Positions 7,973 through 17,659 of a stretch of DNA of 64,000 nt are shown piece by piece. A program made the position numbers and the translations under genes. Each line of letters starts with the position of its first letter. The stretch's first letter is position 1. The notes under the pieces are model-generated. The model saw nothing but the letters and a program-made list of their open reading frames with translations, had not been told where the DNA came from and ran no database searches. Origin of the DNA: Methylopila capsulata (GTDB taxonomy: Bacteria; Pseudomonadota; Alphaproteobacteria; Rhizobiales; Methylopilaceae); the NCBI RefSeq assembly GCF_016907975.1, contig NZ_JAFBCY010000003.1:62001-126000 (forward strand), given 5' to 3'.

Positions 7973-10930
7973 TCAGCCCCCGGCCAGCACCCGCTTCGCC
8001 GCCGCCCGCACCGCCTTCTGCGCGTCCTTCAGAGTGGCCTGCAGCACCGCGAAGTCCGGCGAGTTGGCCGCGCGCGCCAGCCGCAGCTTGAGCCCGGCGG
8101 GCGAGTTCTTCGGGTCGAACTGGCCGTCGATGGCGAGCTTCACGATCTGGGTGAGGTCCTGCTGCAGGCGGCCGCCTGCGGTGAGCGCCTCGTAGTCGTC
8201 GTCGTCGAGAACGCCGAGACGCCGCGCCTCCGCGAGCGCCGCCAGGGTCGAGGCCCGCAGGATCTCCGGGCGCTCCTGAGCGTGAACGAGCTGCAGCGCC
8301 TGCGCGGCGAACTCGACGTCAACGAGCCCGCCCGGCGCGTGCTTCAGGTTCCACGGCCCGCCGCCGCCCTTCTCCTTGTCGAGCAACGCCCGCATCTCGC
8401 GGACGTCCGCGAGCGCTTTGGTCCTGTCATGGGGCGCGCAGAGCGCGGTCGCGATCGCGCCCTCGACCTTGCGGCGGAACGCCTTCGGCCCGGCGACGAC
8501 CCGCGCGCGCGACAGCGCCATGTGCTCCCAGGTCTCCGCCTCCTCCGCCTGATAGGTCTCGAACGCCTTCAGCCGCGTCGCGAGCGGCCCGGCGCGGCCC
8601 GAGGGGCGCAGCCGCACGTCCACCTCGTAGAGCACGCCCTCGCTCGTGGGCGCGGAGAGCGCCGAGACGAGGCGCTGCGTCAGCCGCGCGAAATACTGGC
8701 TCGCGGCGAGCGGCCTCGGCCCGTCGCTCTCCGTCGCCTCCTCGGGGTGGTCGTAGAGCAGGATCAGGTCGAGGTCGGAGGCCGCCGTCATCTCCTCGCC
8801 GCCGAGTTTGCCGAGCGCGACCACCGCGGCCGCGCCGCCGGGGACGCGGCCGTGCGCCTTCCGAAGCTCCGTCTCCACCGCCGCGAACAGCGCCGTCGTC
8901 AACGCGTCCGCGATGCGCGAGAACGCGGCCGCGGCCTGCTCCACAGGCACGACACCCGCCGCCACCCGCAAGGCCACCAGCGTCTTGAGCTCCTGCCCCG
9001 CGATGCGCGCCCGGTCGAGCAGGTCTTCGTAGGAGCGCGCCTCGGAAAGCGCGTCCGCAATCCGGGCGTCGAGCTCCGCCCGGTCCGGCAGATGGCCGAA
9101 GAAGGCCGGGTCCGTCAGCGCGTCGAGCACCCGCGGCCGGCGCGCGAGCGTCTCGCCGAGCTTCGGCGCGGCGCCCAGCACGTCGGCGAGCAGTTCGAGG
9201 ATGTTCGGGCTGGCGCGGATGAGCGCGAGCAGCGCGACGCCCGACCGCGTGCGCTCCAGAGCCTTGTCGAAGGCGAACAGCGCGGCGTCGGGACGGCCGG
9301 ATCTCGAGAAGGCCACCAGCATGGCGGGCACGAGTTCGGTCAGGAGTTCCCGGGCGCGGGCGGAGCGCATGGCCTCGTAGCGGCCGTGGTGCCAGCCCCG
9401 CACGATGGCGGAGACCGACGACGGCTCCGCATAGCCCAAACCTTTCAGCGTCGCGAGCGTGCCGGGGTCGTCCGCCTCGCCGGTGAAGACCAGGTTGCCG
9501 ACGTCGGCGGCGAGCGGCGGGGCGTCCTCGAACAGCTTGGCGTAGTGCCTCTGCACCGTCTTGAGGCGCTTCGTCAGCGCCTTCGCGAAAGCGTCGCGGG
9601 AAGCGAAGCCCGCGAAGCGGGCGAAGGCCGCAAGCCGCTCCGGGTCCTCCGGCAGGGAGTGGGTCTGCGCGTCGTCGACCATCTGCAGCCGGTGCTCGAT
9701 CGTCCGCAGGAAGCCGTAGGCCTCGCCCATCTCGTCCCGCGCCGCATCGGTGATCCAGCCGGCCTCGTTAAGCTTCGCGAGGCCCTCGATGGTCCCGCGC
9801 GTCTGCAGCTCGGGGTCGCGTCCGCCCGCGACGAGCTGCTGGGTCTGCACGAAGAACTCGATCTCCCGGATTCCGCCGCGGCCGAGCTTGAGGTTGTGGC
9901 CCTCCACCGCGATCGCGCCGTGACCCTTGTGGGCGTGGATCTGGCGCTTCATGGCGTGGATGTCGGAGATCGAGGCGTGATCGAGCGAGCGGCGCCAGAT
10001 GAAGGGCCGCAGCTCCTTCAGGAAGGACCCGCCGGCCGCCCGGTCGCCGGCGACCACGCGGGCCTTGATCATGGCGGCCCGTTCCCAGTTCTGGCCGACC
10101 GTCTCGTAGTACGACATGGCCGCGTCGCGGGAGAGCGCGACCGGCGTCGCGCCGGGATCGGGCCGCAGGCGCAGGTCGACGCGCGCGACGTAGCCGTCCG
10201 CCGTGCGCTCCTGCAGCAGCTTGGTCATGCTCTGGGTGACCCGGACGAACAGCGTGACCGCTTCCTCGCCCGCGGCCACCGGCGCGACCAGCGGGTCGAA
10301 GAACACGACGAGGTCGACGTCGGAGGAGTAGTTCAGCTCGCGCGCGCCGAGCTTGCCCATCCCGAGCACGAACAGCCCGGAGCCCGTCTCGGGATCCGCG
10401 ATGTCCGGGAGGCGCAGCTTGCTCGAGGCCGCCGCCTCCCGAAGCGCGAAACGCAGCGCAGCGCCAATCGCCGCGTCCGCGACGTCGGACAAGGCGCGGG
10501 TGACCTCGGCGCAGCCCCACAGTCCGCCGAGATCGGCGAGCGCGATCAGCAGCGCCGCCTCCGCCCGGCCCCGACGCAGCGTGCGCGCCAGAGCGGCGCG
10601 CTCGTCGCCTGACGTGGCGGCCGCCGTGAAGCTTTCGACGATCTCGGTCAGCCGCCGTTCCGGCTCGGCCTCGAACAGCGCCGCGACGCGGTCGGGATCG
10701 CGCAGAATCAGGCCCCAGAGGAACGGCGAGCCGTCCGCGACGGCCTCGAGCAGAGCCTGGGCCTGGGCCGAGGACGCCGCCTCCGCGAGCGCCGGCGCGT
10801 CGCGCAGCAGCGCGGCGACCGCGGCGCGCGCGGCCTTCGGATCCGCCGGCCTGGTCGCGGGCGCGAGCCTCGCGGCGAGCGCGCGGTCGTCCTGCATAGC
10901 TGCGGGCGCGGCCGTCTTGCGTGCGGTCAT
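7973..10930 (-). CDS. glnE: Bifunctional glutamine synthetase adenylyltransferase/deadenylase
   Basis: A 985-residue enzyme that adds and removes AMP on glutamine synthetase in response to PII proteins. Two nucleotidyltransferase domains are visible: the N-terminal one with GMGKLGARELNYSSDVDLVVFF and the C-terminal one with ALGKLGGEEMTAASDLDLILLY, each keeping the DxD metal motif and followed by the helical GlnE domain (GRGGIREIEFFVQ and APGGLVDVEFAAQ). The frame is open up to 12355, but that extension is a shadow of the kinase gene; ATG 10930 has GGGAGGA six bases upstream and gives normal length. It follows the kinase on the same strand by about 80 bases. Confidence 0.96.
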   Translation of the reverse strand: MTARKTAAPAAMQDDRALAARLAPATRPADPKAARAAVAALLRDAPALAEAASSAQAQALLEAVADGSPFLWGLILRDPDRVAALFEAEPERRLTEIVESFTAAATSGDERAALARTLRRGRAEAALLIALADLGGLWGCAEVTRALSDVADAAIGAALRFALREAAASSKLRLPDIADPETGSGLFVLGMGKLGARELNYSSDVDLVVFFDPLVAPVAAGEEAVTLFVRVTQSMTKLLQERTADGYVARVDLRLRPDPGATPVALSRDAAMSYYETVGQNWERAAMIKARVVAGDRAAGGSFLKELRPFIWRRSLDHASISDIHAMKRQIHAHKGHGAIAVEGHNLKLGRGGIREIEFFVQTQQLVAGGRDPELQTRGTIEGLAKLNEAGWITDAARDEMGEAYGFLRTIEHRLQMVDDAQTHSLPEDPERLAAFARFAGFASRDAFAKALTKRLKTVQRHYAKLFEDAPPLAADVGNLVFTGEADDPGTLATLKGLGYAEPSSVSAIVRGWHHGRYEAMRSARARELLTELVPAMLVAFSRSGRPDAALFAFDKALERTRSGVALLALIRASPNILELLADVLGAAPKLGETLARRPRVLDALTDPAFFGHLPDRAELDARIADALSEARSYEDLLDRARIAGQELKTLVALRVAAGVVPVEQAAAAFSRIADALTTALFAAVETELRKAHGRVPGGAAAVVALGKLGGEEMTAASDLDLILLYDHPEEATESDGPRPLAASQYFARLTQRLVSALSAPTSEGVLYEVDVRLRPSGRAGPLATRLKAFETYQAEEAETWEHMALSRARVVAGPKAFRRKVEGAIATALCAPHDRTKALADVREMRALLDKEKGGGGPWNLKHAPGGLVDVEFAAQALQLVHAQERPEILRASTLAALAEARRLGVLDDDDYEALTAGGRLQQDLTQIVKLAIDGQFDPKNSPAGLKLRLARAANSPDFAVLQATLKDAQKAVRAAAKRVLAGG

Positions 10931-11013
10931 CGCCTGTCCTCCCTTTCGCGCGACCTTAGCAGCCGGGCGCCCGAGCGAGACATAGCCAAAGGCGTGATTG
11001 CGGATGGCGGACG

Positions 11014-12459
11014 CTACTCCGCGGCCTGGGCGCCGGCGTTCGCCGCGGGCGCGGGCAAGACCGGAGGGGCCGGCGGCGGCAGCGCCTGCGTCTGGATCGG
11101 CAGGGTGAGGACGGCCCGCAGGCCCGGTTCGTTGTCGGCCAACGTCAGCGCGCCGCCATGGAGCCGGGCGACCGCGGACACCAGCGCAAGGCCGAGACCG
11201 GACCCCGGCCGCGAGCGCGAGGTGTCCAGCCGCACGAATCGCTCGACCGCGCGGGCCTTGTCGGCGTCGGGTATCCCGGGGCCGCGATCGGCGACCACGA
11301 TGCGCGCGAGGTCGCCGTCGCCGTGGGCGGTCACCCGCACCTCGCCGTTGGAGCCGCCGTAGTTCAGGGCGTTTTCGATCAGGTTCGCCACCGCCTGGCC
11401 GATCAGCTCGCGGTTGCCCAGCGCCTGGATCGGCTCCGGCGTCTCGACGAGCAGCGCGACGCCGCGCTCCTCCGCCAGCGGCTCGTAGAGCTCGGCCACG
11501 CTGCCCGCGATGTCGGCGAGGTCGACCGCGGCGAGCTGGTCGCGGGCGCCGCCGGATTCGGCGCGGGCGATCAGCAGCAGCGCGTTGAAGATGCCGAGCA
11601 TCGCGTCGGTGTCGGCGATCACCCGCTCCATCGCCCCCGCCCAGTCGTCCTCGCTCCGGGCGTCGCGCAGAGCGGCCTCGGCGCGGTTGCGCAGCCGGTT
11701 CAGCGGCGTCTTGAGGTCGTGGGCGATGTTGTCGGAGACCTCCTTCAGCCCCGCCATCAGCTCGTTGATGCGGTCGAGCATGGCGTTGGTGGCCTGGGCG
11801 AGGCGGTCGAACTCGTCGTCGGAGCCGGTGACGGCGAGCCGGCCGGAGAGATCGCCGGCCATGATGCCGCGCACCGTGTCGGTCATGGCGTCGATGCGGT
11901 TCAGCACCCGCCGCGCGACGAACACGCCGCCGGCGAGGCCGAGCACGATGACGAGCGCTAGCGACCACTGCACCGCGTTCGCGATGACGCCGGAGAGCCG
12001 CTCGCGCTCCTCGGTGTCGCGGCCGACGAGCAGGCGGTAGCCGCCGGGCAGCACGAACACCCGCACGACCGCGGGATAGGGCGCGACCGCGGTCTCGCCC
12101 GCGCGCTGGTAGGGCAGCTCCCGCTCGCCCTGCTCCGCGAGCGCCGCGTCCGGCAGGCCCACGACGTTGCCGGCCAGCACGTCGCCGGCGAAGGTGGTGA
12201 GGAGATAGAGCGTGCCGGCGCCGCGGTTGGAGCGCTCCTCCACCGTCGCCACCAGCTTGCGGATGCCGCCCTGGCGGTACTGCTCGGCGAGGCCGGTGAT
12301 CTCGGCGTTGACGGTGGCGTTGAGCTGCGCGGCGATCAGCGCATTCGCGTGCCACGACACATAGGCCAGCACGACGACGGAGAGCGTCGCGAACACGACG
12401 AGATAGGCGAGCGCCAGCCGGAAGGCCGTGGTGCGGAGTAGCTTACCGAGCGCCGTCAC
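11014..12459 (-). CDS. HAMP-domain sensor histidine kinase
   Basis: A 481-residue classical inner-membrane kinase. Membrane segments at residues 14-36 and about 163-181 enclose a periplasmic sensor of some 120 residues; a HAMP domain (about 180-235) leads into HisKA with SDNIAHDLKTPL (His247) and HATPase_c with NLIENALNYG, DRGPGIP and GSGLGLAL. A proline/alanine-rich tail follows. Its start overlaps the response-regulator gene by 17 bases, so the pair is one transcriptional unit. The position between degP and glnE suggests an envelope-stress role like CpxA, but the signal is not known. Confidence 0.9.
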   Translation of the reverse strand: MTALGKLLRTTAFRLALAYLVVFATLSVVVLAYVSWHANALIAAQLNATVNAEITGLAEQYRQGGIRKLVATVEERSNRGAGTLYLLTTFAGDVLAGNVVGLPDAALAEQGERELPYQRAGETAVAPYPAVVRVFVLPGGYRLLVGRDTEERERLSGVIANAVQWSLALVIVLGLAGGVFVARRVLNRIDAMTDTVRGIMAGDLSGRLAVTGSDDEFDRLAQATNAMLDRINELMAGLKEVSDNIAHDLKTPLNRLRNRAEAALRDARSEDDWAGAMERVIADTDAMLGIFNALLLIARAESGGARDQLAAVDLADIAGSVAELYEPLAEERGVALLVETPEPIQALGNRELIGQAVANLIENALNYGGSNGEVRVTAHGDGDLARIVVADRGPGIPDADKARAVERFVRLDTSRSRPGSGLGLALVSAVARLHGGALTLADNEPGLRAVLTLPIQTQALPPPAPPVLPAPAANAGAQAAE

Positions 12460-13135
12460 GTATCACGTACCCCGCTCCGCGCACGGTGTGCAGCAGCGGC
12501 TTGTCGAAGCCCTTGTCGATCTTCGAGCGCAGCCGCGAGACGTGCACGTCGATGACGTTGGTCTGCGGGTCGAAATGATAGTCCCAGACGTTCTCGAGCA
12601 ACATGGTGCGCGTGACGACCTGGCCAGCGTTGCGCATGAGGTACTCCAGCAGCCGGAACTCGCGGGGCTGGAGCACGATTTCCTGGCCGGCGCGCGCGAC
12701 GGTGTGCGACAGCCGGTCGATCTCGAGATCGCCGACCTTGTACACCGTGTCGCCGGCGCCCGCCGCGCCGCGCCGCGCGAGCGCCTCGACGCGGGCCAGC
12801 AGTTCGGCGAAGGCGTAGGGCTTGGTGAGATAGTCGTCGCCGCCGGCGCGAAGCCCGTCGACGCGATCATCGACCTGGCCGAGCGCCGAGAGGATCAGGA
12901 CCGGCGTCGTCGCGCCCTCGGCGCGCAGCCGGCCGATCAGCGACAGGCCGTCGAGCTTCGGCAGCATGCGGTCGACGACCAGCACGTCGTAGTTCGACGC
13001 GGACGCAAAGGCGTAGCCGTCGAGGCCGTCCGCCGCGTGGTCGGCCACATGGCCGGCCTCGGTCAGGGCCTTCACGACATAGGCCGCCGCTTCGCGGTCG
13101 TCTTCGACGATCAGGAGCTTCATGGCCGTGGTCAT
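12443..13135 (-). CDS. OmpR-family response regulator
   Basis: A 230-residue regulator with a receiver domain (LLIVEDDR acidic pocket; phospho-acceptor Asp in VVDRMLPKLDG near residue 55; TKPYAF with the conserved Lys) and a C-terminal winged helix (LQPREFRLLEYLMRNAGQVVTR, then VDVHVSRLRSKID). ATG 13135 (preceded by AAAGG) or ATG 13123, four codons later, can be the start; the longer open frame upstream is outside the family. It is the partner of the overlapping kinase and lies downstream of degP, from which it is separated by a terminator. Confidence 0.92.
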   Translation of the reverse strand: MTTAMKLLIVEDDREAAAYVVKALTEAGHVADHAADGLDGYAFASASNYDVLVVDRMLPKLDGLSLIGRLRAEGATTPVLILSALGQVDDRVDGLRAGGDDYLTKPYAFAELLARVEALARRGAAGAGDTVYKVGDLEIDRLSHTVARAGQEIVLQPREFRLLEYLMRNAGQVVTRTMLLENVWDYHFDPQTNVIDVHVSRLRSKIDKGFDKPLLHTVRGAGYVIRDGAR

Positions 13136-13202
13136 GGCGCGCCTTTCGGGCCGCCGCAAGCGCGTTCGCGAGCGCTGGCCCAGAACCTTGAACGGGGGTG
13201 AG

Positions 13203-13247
13203 AAAAAGGACCCTCCGGAGGAAGAGGGGTCGAGAACCTCCGGAGGG
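13203..13247 (-). terminator. Rho-independent terminator after degP
   Basis: Read on the minus strand, CCCTCCGGAG (13247-13238) pairs perfectly with CTCCGGAGGG (13220-13211) across a 17-base loop and is followed by TCCTTTTT. It separates degP from the response-regulator gene. Confidence 0.75.
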
Positions 13248-13369
13248 CCTATCGGCGACGAGGGGCGGACGGTCACGGGACACAACCGTCCGCCGGTCGC
13301 CTGCGGAAGACCCAAGCGTCGTCGACGGGGGGCGACTGACGCCTCGGGTCCCCGCGTCAGACGCGGGAC

Positions 13370-14953
13370 TTATCCGCGGCCGATCTCGATGGCGACGAAG
13401 CGGGTGGCGTCGCCGCGCTTGACGCGGAGCAGCACCGACTTCTTGCCGCCCTTCTGGGCGGCGTCGAGCGAGGCGGTCACGTCGCGCGCGCTGGACACCT
13501 CGCGGTCGCCGACCTGCAGGATGAGGTCGCCGGACTCGAGCTTGCCGGCGGCCGAGCCGTCGTCGTCGACGCCGGTGACCACGAGGCCCTTGTCGCCGGA
13601 ACCCGCGACTTTCGACGCCGGCGTCACCTGGATGCCGAGCTTGACGTTGGCCGAAGGCTCCCCGCTGTCCTCGTCGTCCTGGGTCTTGAGCGACGCCTCC
13701 TGGGTCTCGGGCAGCTTGCCGAGCGTGAGCTCGGTCGTCTGCTCGCGGCCGTCGCGCCAGTAGGTGAGCTGAACCTTGGTGCCGGGCGCCATGCCGCCGA
13801 TCTTGCGCGACAGGTCGCGGGCGGCCTCGACGGTCTCGCCGTTGACCTTGAGGATCGTGTCGCCGGACTTCAGGCCGGCCTGCTCGCCGGGGGTGCCCTT
13901 CTGGGCCTCCGCGACCAGCGCGCCTTCCGCCTTCTTGAGGCCGAGGCTGTCGGCGATGTCCTCGGTCACCGGCTGGATCTGCACGCCGATGTAGCCGCGG
14001 GCGACCTTGCCTTCCGACTTCAGCTTCTGGACGATGTCGGACGCCACCTCCGACGGGATCGAGAAGGCGATGCCGACGTTGCCGCCGGACGGGGAGTAGA
14101 TCGCGGTGTTCACGCCGACCACTTCGCCCTTCAGGTTGAAGGTCGGGCCGCCGGAGTTGCCGTGGTTCACGGCGGCGTCGATCTGCAGGAAGTCGTCATA
14201 GGGCCCGGCGCCGATGTCGCGGCCGCGGGCCGAGACGATGCCGGCCGTCACCGTGCCGCCGAGGCCGAACGGGTTGCCGACCGCGAGCACCCAGTCGCCG
14301 ACCTTGGTGTCCTTGGCGCTGTCGAACTTCACGAACGGGAAGTCCTTCTTCGCGCCGTCGATCTTGAGCAGCGCGAGGTCGGTGCGGCTGTCGGTGCCGA
14401 CCACCTTGGCCTTCAGCGTGTCGCCGCCGTCGGTCAGCACTTCGACGTCCTGGCCGCCCTGCACGACGTGGTTGTTCGTCACGACATAACCGTCGGCCGA
14501 GATGAAGAAGCCCGAGCCCTGCGACATGCCGAACTTGCGGGGCGAACGCTTCGGACCGCCCTGGCCTTCGCCCTGCTGTCCGAACTGCTTGAAGAAGCGC
14601 TTCAGCGGGTGGTCGTCGGGAAGCTGGTCGAGGCCGGGGATCGAGCCGGGACCGGACTGCGGTCCGCTGTCGTCGCCGCCGGCGACCTTGGTCGGGTCGA
14701 CGCCCTTCACGCGCACGCTCACCACCGCGGGCTTCACCCGCTCGATGATGCCCGAGAAGCTCGGGAGCGCCGGCGCGGGAGCCGGGTTGATTTCGGTCGA
14801 TTGCGCGAAGGCCGGCGCGACGGCGGTCGTCAGCGCCTGGCCGCCCAGCGCGCCGGCGACGCCCAACGCCAGCGCGGAAACGAGAAGGGTCTTGCGGCCG
14901 CGCATCCGGAAGCCGCGCGGCGTCTTGGTGGTGAAGTCCGGTTCAGTCGACAT
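13370..14953 (-). CDS. degP: Do-family periplasmic serine endopeptidase/chaperone
   Basis: A 527-residue HtrA/DegP protease for misfolded envelope proteins. An N-terminal signal/anchor segment (about 21-50, ending in PAFAQS) is followed by the trypsin-like domain with the complete triad: His162 in VVTNNHVV, Asp192 in SRTDLALLKI and Ser267 in NHGNSGGP. Two PDZ domains follow (about 300-395 and 420-520). ATG 14953 was taken in place of the upstream ATG because homology and the signal peptide start there and GGAGAG precedes it. A Q/G-rich linker after residue 120 is the usual LA loop. It precedes a two-component system that probably senses envelope state. Confidence 0.95.
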   Translation of the reverse strand: MSTEPDFTTKTPRGFRMRGRKTLLVSALALGVAGALGGQALTTAVAPAFAQSTEINPAPAPALPSFSGIIERVKPAVVSVRVKGVDPTKVAGGDDSGPQSGPGSIPGLDQLPDDHPLKRFFKQFGQQGEGQGGPKRSPRKFGMSQGSGFFISADGYVVTNNHVVQGGQDVEVLTDGGDTLKAKVVGTDSRTDLALLKIDGAKKDFPFVKFDSAKDTKVGDWVLAVGNPFGLGGTVTAGIVSARGRDIGAGPYDDFLQIDAAVNHGNSGGPTFNLKGEVVGVNTAIYSPSGGNVGIAFSIPSEVASDIVQKLKSEGKVARGYIGVQIQPVTEDIADSLGLKKAEGALVAEAQKGTPGEQAGLKSGDTILKVNGETVEAARDLSRKIGGMAPGTKVQLTYWRDGREQTTELTLGKLPETQEASLKTQDDEDSGEPSANVKLGIQVTPASKVAGSGDKGLVVTGVDDDGSAAGKLESGDLILQVGDREVSSARDVTASLDAAQKGGKKSVLLRVKRGDATRFVAIEIGRG

Positions 14954-15083
14954 CGTGAGCGTCTCTCCGCAGAGGTGATCCTGCAGGGCCATATGGGCCT
15001 TCGGAGAGAGACATTCAGCCCGTTCGCCTTACGCGATCCTGTCGGGCGGATGAATTGTGCGTAAGCCGTGAAATCGCCTTGAT

Positions 15084-15677
15084 TCAAACGGTCCGCGAGG
15101 CGTCGCGGTCTTCGGCGAGCAACACCTCCAGCCGCGCGCGCTCGTCCGCGGTCAAGGCGTCGGCGGGCGCGTCGCGCCGGCGCGAGCGGAGAGCCCAGAC
15201 CAGATAGCCCGCGAGCCCCACGACCAGCACGCCCGGCGCGAACAGCCAGAGCAGCGCGGTGTCCGTGCGGAAGCGCGGCTTCAGCAGCACGAACTGGCCG
15301 TAGCGATCGACAAGGAAATCGAGGACCTGGGCGTCGCTGTCGCCGCCCTTGATCCGCTCCCGCACCAGCAGCCGCAGGTCCTTGGCGAGTTGGGCGTCGC
15401 TGTCGTCGATCGACTGGTTCTGGCAGACCATGCAGCGCAGTTCGTAGCTCAGCGCCCGCGCGCGGGACTCGAGCGCCGGGTCGGCGAGCTCCTCGCCCGG
15501 CTGCACGGCGACGGCGGGCGACAGGGAGAGCGCGAGGACCAACGCCGTCATCCCGGCCGCAGCGCAGCGGAGAGCCGGGATCGTCTTCCGCACGCGGCGT
15601 CCACCAGGCGCCTGCGCCGGACGACGATCCCGGCCCGGCCTCTGGCCGTCCGGGATGACGAGCTTGCTCACCCTCAT
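15084..15677 (-). CDS. ccmH: Cytochrome c-type biogenesis protein CcmH (CycL)
   Basis: A 197-residue membrane-anchored periplasmic thiol protein that reduces apocytochrome c before heme attachment. The redox motif LRCMVCQNQS is intact, and a C-terminal membrane segment (LLWLFAPGVLVVGLAGYLVWAL) anchors it. The ATG overlaps the ccmF stop (ATGA). Unusually, the first 40 or so codons read through a palindromic repeat element (15547-15659) before the hydrophobic signal segment GMTALVLALSLSPAVA, so the N-terminus is longer and more basic than usual. Start at a codon inside the element cannot be excluded, but no ribosome site supports one. Last gene of the ccmIEFH operon. Confidence 0.93.
   Translation of the reverse strand: MRVSKLVIPDGQRPGRDRRPAQAPGGRRVRKTIPALRCAAAGMTALVLALSLSPAVAVQPGEELADPALESRARALSYELRCMVCQNQSIDDSDAQLAKDLRLLVRERIKGGDSDAQVLDFLVDRYGQFVLLKPRFRTDTALLWLFAPGVLVVGLAGYLVWALRSRRRDAPADALTADERARLEVLLAEDRDASRTV
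15547..15659. repeat. Palindromic repeat element inside the 5' end of ccmH
   Basis: Arms 15547-15585 and 15623-15659 are inverted copies beginning GTCATCCCGG and ending CCGGGATCGTC; each arm can also fold on itself. The element is in frame with, and contained in, the ccmH coding region and supplies the basic residues before its signal segment. Confidence 0.75.
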
Positions 15678-17659
15678 TCCGCCGGCTGCATCGCAGGCGA
15701 AGGCCGCGCGGCCTTGCGCGGCGCTCCGACCCTGAGGCGGCGGTCGGCGAGCGACAGCAGGCCGCCGAAGGCCATCACGATCGAACCGAGCCAGATCAGC
15801 GTGACGAGCGGCTTGTAGGAGATCCGCAGGGCGGTCTTGCCGTCGCCGCGCGCCTCGCCCATCGCCGCGTAGAGCTGCGACACGCCGAAGGTGGCGATGC
15901 TCGATTCCGTCAGGTCCATCTTGCGCGCGGTGTAGAGCCGGCGCGCCGGCTCCAGCCGGGCGACCTCGACCCCGCCCTCGCGGACCACGAGTTCGGCCGC
16001 GGTCGTGCGGTAGTTCGGTCCCGGACGCTGCTCCACGCCCTGGAACGCGATCTGCCGGCCCGCGAAGTCGATCTGCTCACCCGGCCGCATCGCCAGCACG
16101 ACCTCGCTCGACCACGCGGTGGCGGCCACGACGCCGAGCAACGTGACGCCCATCCCGGCGTGGGCGAAGGCCCCGCCCCAGCTGGACGACGGCAGGCCCT
16201 TGGCGCGCCGGAAGCTTTCGGCCAGCGGCGCGCGGAACAGCTTGGTCCGCTCCATGACCTCGGCGAAGGCGCCCACGATCGCGAACAGCGCGAGGCCGAC
16301 GCCGAGCGCCGCGAGCGTCGGGCCGCCCTGAACGAAGCCCGCGACCAGCACGGTGGCGAGCACCGCGACGCCGACCGCGCCCACCATGCCGCGCGCCGCC
16401 CTCGTGGCGTCGCCGCGCTTCCAGGCGAGCAACGGCGCGAACGGCATCACCAGCATGATCGGCAGCATCAGCGGGCCGAAGGTGTTGTTGAAGAACGGCG
16501 GCCCGACCGAGATCTTCTCGCCCGTCGCCGCCTCGAGCGCTAGCGGGTAGAGCGTGCCCACGAAGACGGCCGCGGTGGCGGCGGTCAGGAACAGGTTGTT
16601 CAGCACCAGCGCGCCCTCGCGCGACACCGGCGCGAAGATGCCGCCCTGCTTCAGCGCCGGCGCCCGGATGGCGTAGAGCGCCAGGCTGCCGCCGACGAAG
16701 ACCGCGAGGATGATCAGGATCGCCACGCCGCGCGCGGGGTCGACCGCGAAGGCGTGGACCGAGGTCAGCACGCCGGAGCGCACGAGGAAGGTGCCGAGCA
16801 GCGACAGCGCGAAGGTCAGCAGCGCGAGCAGGATCGTCCAGACCTTCAGCGCGTCGCGCTTCTCCATCACGACGGCCGAATGCAGCAGCGCGGTGCCGGA
16901 GAGCCACGGCATCAGCGAGGCGTTCTCGACCGGATCCCAGAACCAGAACCCGCCCCAGCCGAGCTCGTAATAGGCCCAGTACGAGCCCATCGCGATGCCG
17001 AGCGTGAGAAACAGCCAGGCCATCAGCGTCCACGGCCGCACCCAGCGCGCCCAGGCGGCGTCGACCTTGCCCTCGATCAGCGCGGCGACGGCGAAGGAGA
17101 ACGCCATCGAGAAGCCGACGTAGCCGATGTAGAGCAGCGGCGGATGGATCGCGAGGCCGGGGTCCTGCAGCAGCGGGTTGAGGTCCTGGCCCTCGAGCGG
17201 CGACGGATCTACCCGGGTGAAGGGGTTCGACGTCAGCAGCACGAACAGCAGGAACGCGACCCCGATCATGCCCTGCACGCCGAGCACGTCCGCCTTGAGG
17301 CGGTCCGGCAGGTTGCGGCCGAAGGCGGCGACCAGCGCGCCGAACAGCGTGAGGATCAGCACCCAGAGCAGCAGCGAGCCCTCGTGGTTCCCCCAGACGC
17401 CGGAGATCTTGTAGATCAGCGGCTTCGCCGAATGGGAGTTCTCGATCACGTTCTGGAGCGAGAAGTCCGAGGTGACATAGGCGTGGGTCAGCGCCGCGAA
17501 GGACAGGGCGACGAGCGCGAACTGGCCGAGCGCGAGCGGGCTCGCGAGCCCCATCAGCGCAGCGTCGCGGGCGCGGGCGCCCCACACCGGCAGGACGGAC
17601 TGCAGCAGGGCGAGCGCCAGCGCCAGCACCAGCGCGTAATGGCCGATCTCAGCGATCAC
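15674..17659 (-). CDS. ccmF: Heme lyase subunit CcmF (CycK)
   Basis: A 661-residue polytopic inner-membrane protein with about 15 hydrophobic segments. The heme-handling WWD motif is intact (WGGFWFWDPVENASLMPWL near residue 230), and the conserved GNHEGSLLLWV lies near residue 92. CcmF with CcmH joins heme from CcmE to apocytochrome c in the periplasm. The GTG start overlaps the ccmE stop (GTGA), and the ATG of ccmH overlaps its own stop. Length is normal for the family. Confidence 0.96.
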   Translation of the reverse strand: MIAEIGHYALVLALALALLQSVLPVWGARARDAALMGLASPLALGQFALVALSFAALTHAYVTSDFSLQNVIENSHSAKPLIYKISGVWGNHEGSLLLWVLILTLFGALVAAFGRNLPDRLKADVLGVQGMIGVAFLLFVLLTSNPFTRVDPSPLEGQDLNPLLQDPGLAIHPPLLYIGYVGFSMAFSFAVAALIEGKVDAAWARWVRPWTLMAWLFLTLGIAMGSYWAYYELGWGGFWFWDPVENASLMPWLSGTALLHSAVVMEKRDALKVWTILLALLTFALSLLGTFLVRSGVLTSVHAFAVDPARGVAILIILAVFVGGSLALYAIRAPALKQGGIFAPVSREGALVLNNLFLTAATAAVFVGTLYPLALEAATGEKISVGPPFFNNTFGPLMLPIMLVMPFAPLLAWKRGDATRAARGMVGAVGVAVLATVLVAGFVQGGPTLAALGVGLALFAIVGAFAEVMERTKLFRAPLAESFRRAKGLPSSSWGGAFAHAGMGVTLLGVVAATAWSSEVVLAMRPGEQIDFAGRQIAFQGVEQRPGPNYRTTAAELVVREGGVEVARLEPARRLYTARKMDLTESSIATFGVSQLYAAMGEARGDGKTALRISYKPLVTLIWLGSIVMAFGGLLSLADRRLRVGAPRKAARPSPAMQPAE

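Noticed and set aside
7973-12355. A 1460-codon open frame on the minus strand over glnE and the kinase
   Set aside because: Only the part from ATG 10930 has GlnE similarity and a ribosome site; the upstream third is an arginine-rich shadow of the kinase gene.
13348-13369. Palindrome just after the degP stop as a second terminator
   Set aside because: GTCCCCGCGTCAGACGCGGGAC folds but lacks a T-run; the better terminator is at 13203-13247.
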